This document shows positions 21,002-32,221 of a stretch of DNA of 64,000 bases, piece by piece. Origin of the DNA: Populus alba (taxonomy: Eukaryota; Streptophyta; Magnoliopsida; Malpighiales; Salicaceae); the NCBI RefSeq assembly GCF_005239225.2, contig NC_133294.1, positions 2,542,001 through 2,606,000 of the forward strand. The letters run 5' to 3'. The notes below the pieces were generated by a model, which searched no databases, was not told where the DNA came from, and saw only the letters and a program-made list of their open reading frames with translations. The first letter of the stretch is position 1. Each line of letters begins with the position of its first letter. The translations under genes were made by a program, and so were the position numbers.

Positions 21002-22671
21002 TGTCGCCTGTGTGCGGCGGCGCGGCGATCGTCCACCCTCAAGGAAAAATCGGAATAATTATTCCTGGAAAATGGGGAGAGACAAGGAAATTCTTGTCTC
21101 TATATGTGAAAATATGGACTGGGAGTCGCCACCTAGTATTCTGGTTACTAGGAACCTTAACTGGTCTTTAGAGATCGGGTACAGAGACTGGTTGCGTAAA
21201 GGGAAGGTATTAGCACCCCAACTACGCCCTACCTAAGGTAGGCTGCATTGTTTTAATGTCTGATAAAATCTAAAATCGTGTTGTGGTTTTTTTTGAATTT
21301 GTTGGTTCGTTTATGGTTTAAGAAAAGTCCCCCTCCATAAGGAGATCCTTATCTTTATCGGGTAAAAAACTAACTATTCGAAGTCATCAAAAGAAAATAT
21401 CTTTTTAATATCAGGAATACGATTTACGTATAAATTCATAATCCCTGATACTAAAATCAAACAAAATAAAATATTTTGTTGTTTTTTTGAGATTTTGGCC
21501 AATGTTCTCTTGACTTTAATAAACTGGTTATTAAAGCCAAAATGCATGCTAAAATATTTTTTTTTTTTGACATATGAAAAATACGATATGATTTTTTAGA
21601 TTTGAGACACTTGGCCGTATGTACAAAAATGTTTTATTTTATTTTAATTTTTTTATATTTTTGAAAGTTTGTTGACAAAAAAAAAACCGGGTATTTTAAT
21701 ACCCGATTTGTATTTTTTACGACATAAAAAATACTACCCGATATTAATAAAAATAACATAAATAAAAAATGGGAACATCATAAATATTTTTTAAAACAAT
21801 AATATTTTTTCCTTTTTTTCTTTTTCTTTTTAAATGGGCCGGATCAGGCCCAATTGCATGGGCTGGGCCACACCTGGCCCTTTTACATGGGCTAGGCTGA
21901 ACATGGCCCAAATGCATGGGCTGGTTACTGTGCACATAGTAACCGGGTTACTGTGTGCACAGTGACCAGTGAATTAATTTGCCAAGTTACTGTGCACATG
22001 CACAGTAACCAGGTAATTAATTCTTGCATGCAGAACGTGCACAGTGCACGTTCTGCAAGCAAGAAGATGAATAGTAAAACTAGATAAGGGGTTGAAGGCT
22101 GACCTGTGGTGGCTGTCGTCGATGGCGGAGCTGCTGGTGGCGACAGGAAGCGGCGCTGACAGTGGGGTGGCCGGCGGTGGCTCTGCGTTTTCCTTCTCTC
22201 TCTCCTCTGTTTTTTTTCGTTTTCTCCTCTGCTGCTCCTTCTTCTTCTATGTTCTCCCTTCTCTCTCTTTTCCCCTCTCTTTGCTCTCCCTTCTCTTCTC
22301 TTCCCCCTCTCTCGGGTCTTTTTTTTTTTTTTTTTTTCAGCAGCCCTCCCCTGTATTTATAGGAAAACAGGGGAGGGAGAACGTGTTGGGGCGGCTACTG
22401 TTGGCCGCCCCCTCCACTACCTTCAACGGATAACAACGCCAGGCAAGTGGGTGAATTGTGGGCGTCTTATTGCGCCAAAACCGGGAAAGAAATTAGGCGA
22501 AAAGAGAAGAAAAAAAACAATTCTTCTCCCCTGTTCTCTGCGTGTCCAGGGGAAGAAGACGATGGTGCCGTTTCCAAACGGCACCGTTTTGCATTTTTTT
22601 ATAATATATTTTTTTTGAATTTTTTTATTTTTATTATTTTTTATGTGGGGACCCAAAAATGGGTTACAACA
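21002..22671 (-). mobile_element. Nested solo LTR (Tat/Ogre-like)
   Basis: A 1670-bp insertion beginning TGTCGCC and ending TTACAACA on the plus strand, flanked by CTCGA repeats. No gene or second LTR is present, so it is a solo LTR left by recombination. Segments GGGAGTCGCCACC, ACTGGTTGCGTAAAGGG and GGTATTAGCACCCC recur in the copies at 26485 and 28180 and are typical of Ogre/Tat LTRs in plants. The related copy at 26485 has a primer-site-like sequence at its left edge, so the element orientation is minus. It carries GC-rich coding-like noise (22092-22433), repeated TGGGCC motifs and strong palindromes near 21986-22056. Confidence 0.85.
21986..22056. repeat. Two perfect palindromes in the solo LTR
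   Basis: The first has 11-base arms GTTACTGTGCA/TGCACAGTAAC (21986-21996 and 21999-22009) with a 2-base centre. The second has 13-base arms GCAGAACGTGCAC/GTGCACGTTCTGC (22030-22042 and 22044-22056) around one base. Both contain the core GTGCAC, and further GTGCACA half-sites lie at 21930-21965. Confidence 0.92.
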
Positions 22672-22679
22672 CTCGATAA

Positions 22680-23226
22680 CAAATTTTTTTGAGAAATCAG
22701 GAAGTGCTAGAACTGGCGGCCGAGTCATAGCCATTTTAAGTTCATTGAAAGCTAATTCAGATGTAGGAGTCCATTGAAAAGCCCCCTTCTTCAGCATGTC
22801 TATAAGAGGTCTTGCAATCTGTCCATACCCATGCACAAACTTTCTGTAATATCCAGTGAGGCCAAGGAATCCACTTAAGGATTTCAGCGAAGATGGAAAA
22901 GGCCATTGAAGAATGGATTCAATCTTCTTCTTGTCAACAGCAACCCCGGTAGCAGAAATCACATGGCCCAAATAATCAATTTCAGAGCACCCAAAACGAC
23001 ATTTAGACAGTTTAGCATGCAATTTATAAAGATGAAGAATCTTCAAAGTTTTCTGAAGATGAATGACATCTTCCTCTGAATGGCTATAAACCAGGATATC
23101 GTCGAAGGTGACCATAATGAATTGTCTTAAAAATGGACGAAAGATTTCATTCATAAGGCTTTGAAAAGTTGATGGTGCGTTTGTGAAGCCGAAAGGCATA
23201 ACGAGGAACTCGTAATGGAACGTCAT
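22680..23226 (-). pseudogene. Reverse transcriptase, distal part, of the chromovirus
   Basis: A minus-strand open stretch with FLVMPFGFTNAPSTFQSLMN, the catalytic FDDILVYS (FDD in place of the usual YLDDILVYS), then YLGHVISATGVAVD and GYYRKFVHGYGQIARPL. It ends VIEC at the nested LTR; codons after that belong to the insertion. A frameshift near 23226-23270 separates it from the N-terminal RT frame. Confidence 0.85.
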
Positions 23227-23258
23227 GGTCCTAAATGCAGTTTTAAGAAATGTCTTCG

Positions 23259-24481
23259 TTAGCTACCCTGATTTGGTGGAAATCTGATCAGGTCTAATTT
23301 GGAGAAAATGGTTGCACCATGAAGCTCATCAAGAAGCTCATCTACCACAGGTATAGTAAATCGATCCTTGACTGTGACAACATTTAAAGCACAGTAATCA
23401 ACACATAATCGCCAAGTGCCATCATGTTTGTGAACTAACAGGACAGGAGATGAGAATGGGCTGCGATTGGGACGAATTATTCCTTCATGGAGCATCTCTT
23501 TGACCATGCGTTCAATTTCAGCCTTCTGAAGCATCGGGTACCGGTATGGGCGCACATTAGTAGGCGATGTGCCTGGAGGAAGTATAATGCGATGATCATG
23601 ATACCGAGTAGAAGGCAAACATTTATGGCCAGGTTTGAATTTCTCGTCACAATTATAGCACAGTCCTTTTTCTCGGCGCTCTTTCATCTCTTCAAAAGAT
23701 ATCTTTTTCACCTTTGGGTCTGGAACTGCATGAGTGGATGCTTGGGGTCTTGGAAAACTTCTACGATCTCTTGAATAACTCTTCTCCTGGAGACGAGCGA
23801 GACCGATTGCATCTTTTAAAGAAGTGGGACGGAATGACTTAACATTTGTCCTTATGTCATCTTTGAGACCACTAATGAAAGTGCGTGTGAGAAATCTGTC
23901 AAGAAGACCATCGATTCGTTGAGCCAAATTTTCAAATTGACTTTGGTAAGCTACAACTGTGGAAGTTTGATGAAGCTTTGACAGTTCTCCCTCTGGATCC
24001 TCATATTATGTAGGTCCAAACCGCTTTTCAAGGGCTTGGATAAACGACACCCAATCATTAAGCTCACCTGCATGTTGCAAATATATGTAATATTGAAGTG
24101 CTGCTCCCTTCAAGTGTAAAGAAGCATAAAGGAGACGTTGTGCTGGATGGATCTGATGTAGCAGGAAGTATTGATCAGCTATTAAAATCCAGCCAGAGGG
24201 GTCTTCAGTGCCATCATATTTGAAAAGATCAATCTTTAGCCCTTTTGTTGGTAACTCGCTAGAATCAGAAGCCAATGGATAAGGTATGAAGGTCCAACAC
24301 TATGTTCTTCTCTCACAAGCTGTGGTTCTTTGGTGAGCTTTTCAATGGATAAGGTAAGGGCTGTAATTTGTTGTTGAATATCGATCATATGGGTGTTGAT
24401 TTGTTGCAACATGGAACCTTGCCTGGAAACTGTTTATGATAAGACATTAAAACGGGTTCCTGGGGCGTCTTGGTTAGCCAT
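23259..24481 (-). pseudogene. Chromovirus gag joined directly to N-terminal RT
   Basis: The Gag start at 24481 (MANQDAPGTRF) is soon broken. A capsid-like frame covers 24006-24275 (FKYDGTEDPSGWI), and a further frame 23259-23927 holds a zinc knuckle [14 protein letters not shown] (23619-23660). The same open frame runs, within about 20 residues, into RT wording [16 protein letters not shown] and [20 protein letters not shown]. The protease that should lie between, with its DSGA motif and some 200 residues, is missing, apparently by an in-frame deletion. Confidence 0.78.
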
Positions 24482-24542
24482 ATTTATAAGAAGGGGAGGG
24501 GTTTTGGGTTTAAAGGTTGCTGATGAAGATGGCAGAGGAAGT

Positions 24543-24558
24543 TTGGCTCTGATACCAC
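24543..24558 (-). promoter_or_regulatory. Primer-binding site, tRNA-iMet type
   Basis: On the minus strand TGGTATCAGAGCCA follows the 5' LTR (plus strand TGGCTCTGATACCA), the classic plant LTR-retrotransposon primer site complementary to initiator tRNA-Met. Confidence 0.85.
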
Positions 24559-24939
24559 TGTTATATTTCTTAGCTTGAGCTGGCAAATAAATATAGAAAA
24601 AAGAGTGTAAACTAACTTCGAGGGTAGCTTGGCCTCCAAAAGACAATGGTCTTTTCTTAAGGATTGAATTCTGCTTAACATTTCATTTCAAACAAAGATT
24701 TAAATACAGAGAATCAGAGGAGTTATTTCCTCAGTTTACGCCTACTTATACTCATAGTTTGTTACTTAACAAACTAGTTATTTTGACTACTGCTTCTAAG
24801 GAATTTAACAGCAATTTAATAGCAACATTATTGACTAATTCAAACAAAAGACCAAGTAAAATGATAACAAAATACTAGTACGTAAAACAATATCTTCAAG
24901 CAGACTTCCTTAGTAGACTAGGAGACTAGGATTGTAACA
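24559..24939 (-). repeat. 5' LTR of the chromovirus
   Basis: A 381-bp copy of 18815-19164, beginning TGTTATATTTC and ending TTGTAACA on the plus strand. It has a roughly 31-base insertion (about 24745-24775), which itself looks like a local duplication of CTTA/ACTTA-flanked sequence. Confidence 0.88.
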
Positions 24940-24949
24940 GATTTCCCAC

Positions 24950-25390
24950 TTGCATATCCACAAACAGATTCCTGCCGAGAGATCTCTGCTACGTTGAAGT
25001 TTGATATATGCTCATGTTTTTCAAACTAAGTCTAGCTCTTCAACCTACTACAGTTTCTTCGTGCTGAAACTGATGAGAGAAATATTTGTAGAATATGCAA
25101 TTAGTAAATCCCCTCTTGCACTCTCAACTTGCAACATCATAAACATATTTTTGTAGAGAGAGCTCTGCCACGTTGAAGTTCGACGACTACTCATATTTTT
25201 AGACCAGGCCTGACTCCTCTGCCTACTACAATGTTTTGCTCGTGCCACTAGTGGGAAAAAGTTTCAAAGCATATGTAATTAATACATCCCCTTTTGCTTT
25301 TCCCATTGGCAGATCCACAAATAAATCTCTATAGAGAGAGCTTTACCACATAGAAGTTCATTGTCTAATCATGGTTTTTCAAACCAACAT
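24950..25390. repeat. Three-copy tandem repeat, about 178-bp unit
   Basis: Copies start near 24950, 25122 and 25300. Each contains AGAGAG-CTCTGC/CTTTAC followed by CAC(A/G)TTGAAGTT-like and CTCATG/CTCATA segments, and the first two continue to TAATACATCCCCT-like ends; the third is truncated. Divergence is considerable, so the array is old. Minus-strand frames across it are not recognised as protein. Confidence 0.72.
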
Positions 25391-26484
25391 CTTGTGCTAG
25401 TGAACTGGAATTGAGCTCATAATTGGGGTAACTTCAAAGAAGACTAATTCACCATGTACAGGAGGCTAATAGTTGTTTGGTTCCATTAGATGATGTGGAG
25501 GCGATGAACACTTAACAGTGCAACTGGACAAGAACCAGAGTTGTCATTAGCTGATGACTGAAGGCATTGTTGTTGTTGTTCATGACTGAAAAGGAGAGGT
25601 ACAACTTCAATTGGACGTGAACAAGCAATGTTCCCACAGAAGACTGTGCAAAACATTCTCTTCCATTTGATGCTCAAACATTTGTTCAAGTAGATCTGAG
25701 TCTAGCTACTTCACCTTTGATGCTCTCAACCTTAATCTGATAATGAGCCTCTATCTAACACCTTTTTTCACTTCCATCATCTTTCTTCAATCACGTGCAT
25801 CACAGCTTGTGCGAGGGACCTACCTTTCAACCCGGTACATGCATGATAAATGTATGAATATGTAATCTATATGATGAACTCGCCCTTCGAGGAGTGACAT
25901 ATGGTTGCAACTCTTGCATGATGAAACAAGAATCTTAATTCTTGCACAAACTCTACAATGAAAATTTTCATGAGCGACGGTCATTGTGTCACCCATAAGT
26001 CTGGAGTTCAAGATGCATTAAGAAGGGCTTGCTCGGATGCAAAAGAATGTATACGGAGCATACATCCTAAAGACATGTTCTAATCTTTTTAAGTGAGACA
26101 AAAGGTAGGTTTACTACTTGGTCTCTAAAAAGGGTCTCTCGTTGTCCCAGTGATTACCCTCTTGAAGGCAATATAGGGGTTAGTAGGCAGTGAGATGGCA
26201 CGTGTCCAACTATTACCAGTCTAAGCACTCAACGAAGAGTTGAGGTTTACACAAACTTAAACCTTGACTAAAAGTCGTAAGGTAAGCTGCTAGTCCCCCT
26301 CCTAACCTGAAGCTTGTGTGTGCTTTAAAAATTACATTATGTAATGCATGAGACAATTCTACAAAATGCATGGATAAAACAAAAATAAAATAAGACAAAA
26401 ATGCAAAAACATAAACACATCAAATACATAAAGCTTTGTCCAATAATGTCAGAAACAATACCTTCCCCAGTGGAGTCGCCATTC
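25391..26484 (-). other. Probable decayed internal region beside LTR 26485
   Basis: No intact gene. On the minus strand a primer-site-like TGGCGACTCCACTGGGG (plus strand 26466-26480) follows the LTR at 26485 by three bases, so the sequence to its left would be the 5' internal region of a Tat/Ogre-like element. A minus-strand frame at 25486-25689 (GNIACSRPIEVVPLLF, poly-Q, NDNSGSCPVALLSVH) looks coding-like but was not identified and could be a trapped gene fragment. Confidence 0.4.
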
Positions 26485-28179
26485 TGTCGCACGTTAGAAA
26501 ATCCACGCGGCATCGGGCTTGGCGACGTTTTCATCTCTCCTTTCTCGTTTTGCTTTGATTGGTTCGTTGGAGTCGCCACCTAGTATTTCATTAAAGGCTA
26601 CTAGGAAACCCGGGTGTACTGGTCTCGTTAGAGATTACGGGTAAGGGACTGGTTGTGGTTACGGAAGGTATTAGCACCCCTAACGTACCCTACCTGAGGT
26701 AAGCTGCTTCGTGGACTTGATGTATTAAAGAAGTTTTAAAATTCAGTTCATTCATCGAATTTTAGAAAATACAACTTACGTGTAAGTTCATAATTCTTTA
26801 TCCGTGAGCAAATCAGAATATTAAATTCTTCTTTATTCTTGCAATTTTATCATAATAATAAAAAATAACATTCATAAACAAAATACACACCACACATTCA
26901 CTTTCAAGCTTCGTGGACTTGATGTGATTTTAAAAATAAAATTTTAGCTCGATTCTAAGGCTTTGATAAATCAATTATTAGTTTCCAGAATATATGTAGA
27001 TACATGTTCTACATTTTTATGGAAAATACAACATGATTTTTATCTGTCCTTTAGATATTTGTGCATATAAATTAAATTCATTTTTTTATTATTCAATAAC
27101 ATACATAAAAAAAAAAATACAAACACACACACATCTCTTTTTCTATTATTATTTGTTTTTTCTTTTCTTTTCCTTTTCTTTTACATCCACATTTACACAA
27201 AGTACACATTATATAAAAAAAAACCTCAAAATTACACAAATATTACATTGAAAATTACAAAACAATCTAAAACTATTCAGAACAGTAGCAAACGGACTTC
27301 TAGAATTGCCAGAACAGTAGCGGCGCGTGAACCTCACGCACCACCGCCACTGGCCGCGCGTGGGTCCACGCGCCGCCGTAGACAAACCCGGGCAACCGGT
27401 GGATCCGGCTCGACTTTGTCTCCTCTTCCCTTCTACACTGGCAGTGAGAAGTAAACATCACCTGCAAAAGAAGAAAAACACAAAGCAAAGTCTCGGTTCT
27501 TCCTCTTTTTTTCCAGATTTATTCTCTTCTGTCTTTTCTTTTTGGTTTTCTGTTCTTCTCTTCTTTAGGTGGCGGACGACTCTGAGGTCAAGGTGTTTGC
27601 GGCTTGTGGTCAGCCGGCTGGTTCGGTGGTGCTGCTTGTTGAGAGGAGGAGAAGGGGTAGCGGCCGGTTGAGGGAGGAAAAAAAAAATCCAAAAAGGGGG
27701 TCTCCAGGCCTGGCGGCTGCCTTCGGTAGGGAAGAAGAAAAGTTCAGTTTTTTAGGGTTCTTTCTTTTGTGTTTCCTCCCCTCTCAAAGTTTAAAATTTC
27801 CCCCCCACCCTCTTTTGAATTTTGAACTTATATTTATAGGTAAAATGTTGTCAGGGGCTCAAAACTGGTCCCTCAACTTTTTATTTTTTGTAAAATTTTG
27901 ATTTTTCTTAATTTTTTTTATTTTTTGAAAACGAGCAATATCACCGTTGATTTAATGAGAAAAATCAATGATTTTAAAAAATAATGCGTGAAAAGTCGAA
28001 CGCGTTCCAAAAACCTTTGAAAATTTAAATTCTTGGTTAGATGACGTTGAAAATGCAAAAAATGATACAAATATATTAAAAACATATTTTTTTTAGATTT
28101 TTTTTGGTTTTTTTTTTGCTATTTTTTGAATTTTACGAAAATTTTATCAAAAAGGTGGGTCAAAAATTGGGTAACAACA
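26485..28179 (-). mobile_element. Tat/Ogre-like 5' LTR with adjoining primer site
   Basis: About 1.7 kb beginning TGTCGCACG and ending GGGTAACAACA on the plus strand, the same end pattern as 21002-22671. It contains GGAGTCGCCACCTAGTA, GACTGGTTGTGG and GGAAGGTATTAGCACCCC. A second, adjacent GTGGAGTCGCCA just left of the start is the reverse complement of a primer site, giving minus orientation. The 3' part of the element is not in the window as a recognisable unit, so the copy is truncated. The GC-rich, gene-like part (about 27300-27700) is non-coding LTR. Confidence 0.75.
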
Positions 28180-29040
28180 ATATGGATAAATATTTGGTAA
28201 ATGTGGGGAGACAAGGAATTCTTGTCTTTTATCAGTGGAAAAAAAATAGAATGGGAGTCGCCACCTATTATTTTGGTCACCAGAAACCCTAACTGGTCTT
28301 AGAGATTGGGTACAGAAACTGGTTGCGTAAAGGAAAAGTATTAGCACCTCAAATATGCCCTACCTAAGGTAAGCTGCATTGTTTTATTGTCTGATAAAAA
28401 ATCTAAGGTCTTATCATTTTGGTCCATCTAGGGTTCAAGAAAAGTCCTTCTCAATAAAGAGGTTCTTATCTTATGGGGTAAAAATCTAACCGGTCTAATA
28501 TCTATAAAAGAACTACCTTTTTAATATCGGGAATATGTTTTATGTATAAATTTGTAATCCCAGACATTGAAACAAAACAAAATTTTTTTTTTTTTTTTGA
28601 AATATGGACCAAGTTCTCATGACTTTAAATAAACTAGTTATTAAAGTCAAAATACATGCTATATAATTTTTGAAGTTTTCTTTTTTGTATAAAAAATACA
28701 ATATGATTTTTTAGCTTTGAGAGACTTGGCCGTATGCATGAAAAATAATAATTTTTTTTTAAAAACCAGATATTTTAATATTGGATTTGTATCTTTATGA
28801 TATATAAAAAACAGACCGATATTAATCATAATTGGCGTAGAAAAACCAGTGGGAGAATCACAATTCTCAATATATATTAAAAAAATATACAAAAAAAAAA
28901 AATGAACTAGGCTGGGCTTGTATTGGCCCAGCCACAAGGCTAGACTCAGCACAACTACGTGGGTGGGCTAATGTTCCAGCTTGAAGCAAAAAAAGAGCTG
29001 GACTCAACCTAGCTCTGTGGGAGGGCTGGTTACACGTAGT
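28180..29040 (-). mobile_element. Truncated Tat/Ogre-like LTR, sister of 21002-22671
   Basis: Closely similar to 21040-21960 of the solo LTR: GGGGAGACAAGGAA, ATGGGAGTCGCCACCTA, ACTGGTTGCGTAAAGG, TAAGCTGCATTGTTTTA and GACTTGGCCGTATG occur in the same order. It starts abruptly where the 26485 LTR ends and stops near 29040, before the palindromes. The junction suggests that one LTR element inserted into, or recombined with, another. Confidence 0.75.
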
Positions 29041-29219
29041 CGATTTGATACTTGACTTGTATAAATACTCAGGTATTTATATAACAATGAAAAAGTCGAT
29101 ATGATATTATTGTCTTCATCATAACGTACAAATGTAACTAGTTAAAACTAATTTTCTAATGTTAACTACGACCATGCGCGTGGTATTTTATGCTAGTGAT
29201 TCCGATATTCGCTAAACGT

Positions 29220-30208
29220 GTTGTTTATAGTGATTAATTAATGACATTGTTTTGCTATTCCAACATTAAAGTTTAGAAATTCTAACACAGCAACGCTAGT
29301 GTGGGACATCTGTAGGTCCAATTTGAAGTCGACAAATAATATCTCGATTTTTCTCCATGAATATTCAGCAACGCTAGTGTGGGACCTCCGGTACAAGTCT
29401 TCAAACCAAAACAAGAAGTTAGTATGGGATGAAAAAAGAAGAAGTTGCATGATGATGGTTGTTAAAATCAATGTTTTAACTTTTTTTTTTTTTTTTGTCA
29501 CAGCCGATGTGTCTATGTCTTCCACGGAGTCAGGAATTGGGACCACAAGTAAAGTCGCCATTTTCACACTGTTGATACGATCATTTCCCACCCACTACCT
29601 TTGCCAAAAACTAAAATGCAGCCTAACTACAAAAAAAATAAAAAAAATTGAATTTCCTTATTGATTAAATATTTTATTATTATTGGGAACGTTATTTGCA
29701 CGTTGAATAAATATATATATTTTTTTTTAATTAAAAAGAACTAGGTAAATCATTTTAGTAATCCACTACCTTTGCCATAAAAACTAAAAATGCAAGCCTA
29801 ACTACAAAAATAAATATAAATAAATAAATAAAATGGATGATACATTGATAAATGCATTGATATATAAATAATTTTTTTTAAAAAAAATCTTAATTTATAA
29901 TGGGTGATACATGAAAACAGAGCGAAAGAAAATCACTTGAATAAATCAATTAATCACTTGAATTTCTCTAAGAAAACCCCACGATTTAACCTCAAAACTT
30001 CTTGATCGATTCTTACGCGGAAAGTCAAGATATATAGTACTTTCCAATAGATGGCACCATCGAAATTGCAACCTTTTTTTTGTCCTAAATTCGTTAAACA
30101 AGTTGGCCAATACGCCTCTTGGTATATAAAATACCATCTATATATGCAAAGGGATTTCTTTCACGAAGAAAGAAATTGTGAACAGAAGTTATATTTCCTC
30201 TGTTTGAA
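29220..30208 (+). promoter_or_regulatory. Upstream region of CRK pseudogene 1
   Basis: The 5' flank of CRK1, with a TATA-like TATATAAA at 30123-30130, about 80 bases before the ATG. The stretch 29220-29610 is repeated in inverted orientation at 55010-55425. It contains two copies of CAACGCTAGTGTGGGAC (about 29290 and 29370), also present in the inverted copy. No gene lies here. Confidence 0.6.
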
Positions 30209-30959
30209 ATGGGCTCTAAAACTAATCGGTCTCTCTTCTTTCCATGTTATTATCGTAAGCAATCACTCTTACCGATGCTCAATTGAGCTGTTATACCATC
30301 ACGGAAACTTTACAGCTAATAGCACTACGCAAAAAACCGAGACCTTGTTCTCAGTTCACTAGCTGCCAATGTCACAGCCAATGGGGGTTTTCTATAATAC
30401 TAACAATAGGTTTAGCGCAATGACACAGTTTATGGTCTTGTGCTCTGTATAGCTTCCCCATCAGCTGAAAATTGTTCCAGCTGCGTCAATTCTGCTATTC
30501 AAACTCTCATGGCAGCATGTCCAAACCAAAAAGAAGCAATTATCATGGGAGGGAATCCTAGTTCCATGTATTGTGACGTTATGCGAATCGTTATTTTTTA
30601 GGATCACTTGAGCAATCTCCTAGGCCCTTCGATATAATGTGCTATGCTTGACGCAACTTTTAGACAGTTTGACAATTTTGGAGTGGTTTTGGGAGAAACG
30701 GTAAAAAAACGCTTCCACGGCTCATCCAGGCTTATGCCAGCAGTTGAGACAGCAGACCTACTATCCAATCTAAAAGCTTATGTATTTATGCAGTGCACTG
30801 CTGATGTATCACCGAGTAATTGTAGTGTTTGCCTACAACAATCCGTAGATGACTATAAAAGTTGTTGCTACCAGAATCAAGGAGGTATTTGTCCTGAAAC
30901 CAAACTGTGTTTTTCGGTGGGAATTTATACCTTCTCGACTTATTTCCTCAAGTAACATT

Positions 30960-31020
30960 CTCCATCACCATCTCCATCACGTCACCGTCACCATCTCCAT
31001 CTCCATCTCCACCATCTCCT
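30960..31020 (+). repeat. CCATCT/CCATCA hexamer tract in CRK1
   Basis: A short imperfect hexamer repeat that encodes a Ser-Pro run between the second DUF26 domain and the membrane segment. Such tracts vary in length among CRK paralogues; the inverted copy near 53120-53165 is shorter. Confidence 0.75.
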
Positions 31021-32205
31021 CCATTTGTTATTAGTTCTCCTCCGCCAACCAATACCACAATCAGGAAAGGTAGGCTAACTTCTTTTTCTATACAGAAATT
31101 ATTTCACTTGTTTTACGGTTTCCAGTTTCAGCTTCTGTAATTTCTATCTTAAACATGGGCGTGCTTGGCAGGGAAGGAGAATATCTGCTTCTCGGACAGT
31201 TATTGTTACCATCGTCCCTACAGCTATCTTCTTGGCACTTGTTGTCCTTCATTCTCACCATTTTCCATTTTAGGAAGCCAAGGCAAGAGGTCAAAAGTAA
31301 AGTTATTGTTTATTGGGTTCTTACATATTAAACAGCTTGGGTTCTTAATACGGAATCAAATTCACTAGATTAATTTGTTTTTCTTCCAAAACAATCTACA
31401 AAATTAACTTTGGAAAACAAAACATTAATTTAAGAACTTGCATTTTGTGAAGATTTTGATGAAATTAGTAGCACAAAATTGGGGGAATTCAAATTTGCCA
31501 CCATCAAACGTGCAACAAACGACTTCTCTGTTGATAACAAGCTTGGACAAGGTGGTTTTGGTGCTGTTTACAAGGTACTTTAATGTACAAAAGAAACGGT
31601 ATCGATTTTTTTATAAAAAAAAAAAAAATTAAGAACTTTGAAGGTTAATTTATATTTCAAAATTGATGCACTTAATTTTCTCTGTTTATTTTCTCAATGG
31701 ATATATGGTATAGGGTATACTTTGCAGATGGACAAGCTATAGCTGTAAAGAGATTATCATGTAAATTCTGGGCAAGGAGAAGTAGAATTAGGAATGAAGG
31801 TAGGGCTACTAGCCAAACTTGCTCACCGCAAGCTTGTTAGGTTACTGGGTTCTGCCTTGGAAGGAACAGAAAAAGCTTCTAATCTACGAGTTTGTGCCTA
31901 ATTCAGTCTCGATAAATTTATACATGTAATCCTGAATTCCATATTATCTTTCTATACATTTGTTTTCCTCATCAATTTTTTTTTATCAAGATCAATCATG
32001 TTTGTAAGAGAATTATAACTAGTGTCAAATTCTATAGACAAGTTTTCCGAAGTTTCTGAAGCTCTCATTTATGAACGCTTAGATCCAAACAAACGATTAG
32101 TCCTGGATTGGGAGAAAGCGCTACAAAATCATAGAATGCATAGCTAGAGGGATTCTGTACCTGCATTCAAGATCTCAGCTCCGGATTATTCATCGTGACC
32201 TCAAG

Positions 32206-32221
32206 CCCCCCCCCCCCCCCC
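32206..32221 (+). repeat. Poly-C run in the CRK1 catalytic loop
   Basis: About 16 consecutive C bases where HRDLKPSN codons should read AAGCCCAGCAAC. It destroys the frame at the most conserved point of the kinase. Either slippage in a decaying gene or a sequencing/assembly artefact can explain it. Confidence 0.85.

Larger units (their letters stand above)
18815..24939 (-). mobile_element. Chromovirus (Ty3/gypsy) with nested LTR insertion
   Basis: A minus-strand element with short LTRs at 18815-19164 and 24559-24939, a tRNA-iMet primer site beside the right-hand (5') LTR and a purine tract beside the left-hand (3') LTR. Gag, RT, RNase H, integrase and a chromodomain are recognisable in the usual order, all in broken frames. 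No separate protease is visible. The RNase H region is interrupted by a foreign 1.67-kb LTR (21002-22671). Flanks GGATC and GATTT do not make a clean target duplication. The chromodomain at the integrase C-terminus places it among plant chromoviruses, which use it to target chromatin. Confidence 0.88.

Noticed and set aside
22092..22433. A GC-rich 113-codon frame
   Set aside because: It lies wholly inside the solo LTR, is low-complexity Phe/Ser/Pro, and has no counterpart frame in the sister LTR at 26485.
27327..27901. Gene-like GC-rich frames with Arg/Pro content
   Set aside because: The segment occupies the same place in a Tat/Ogre-like LTR as 22092-22433 and shows no conserved domain.
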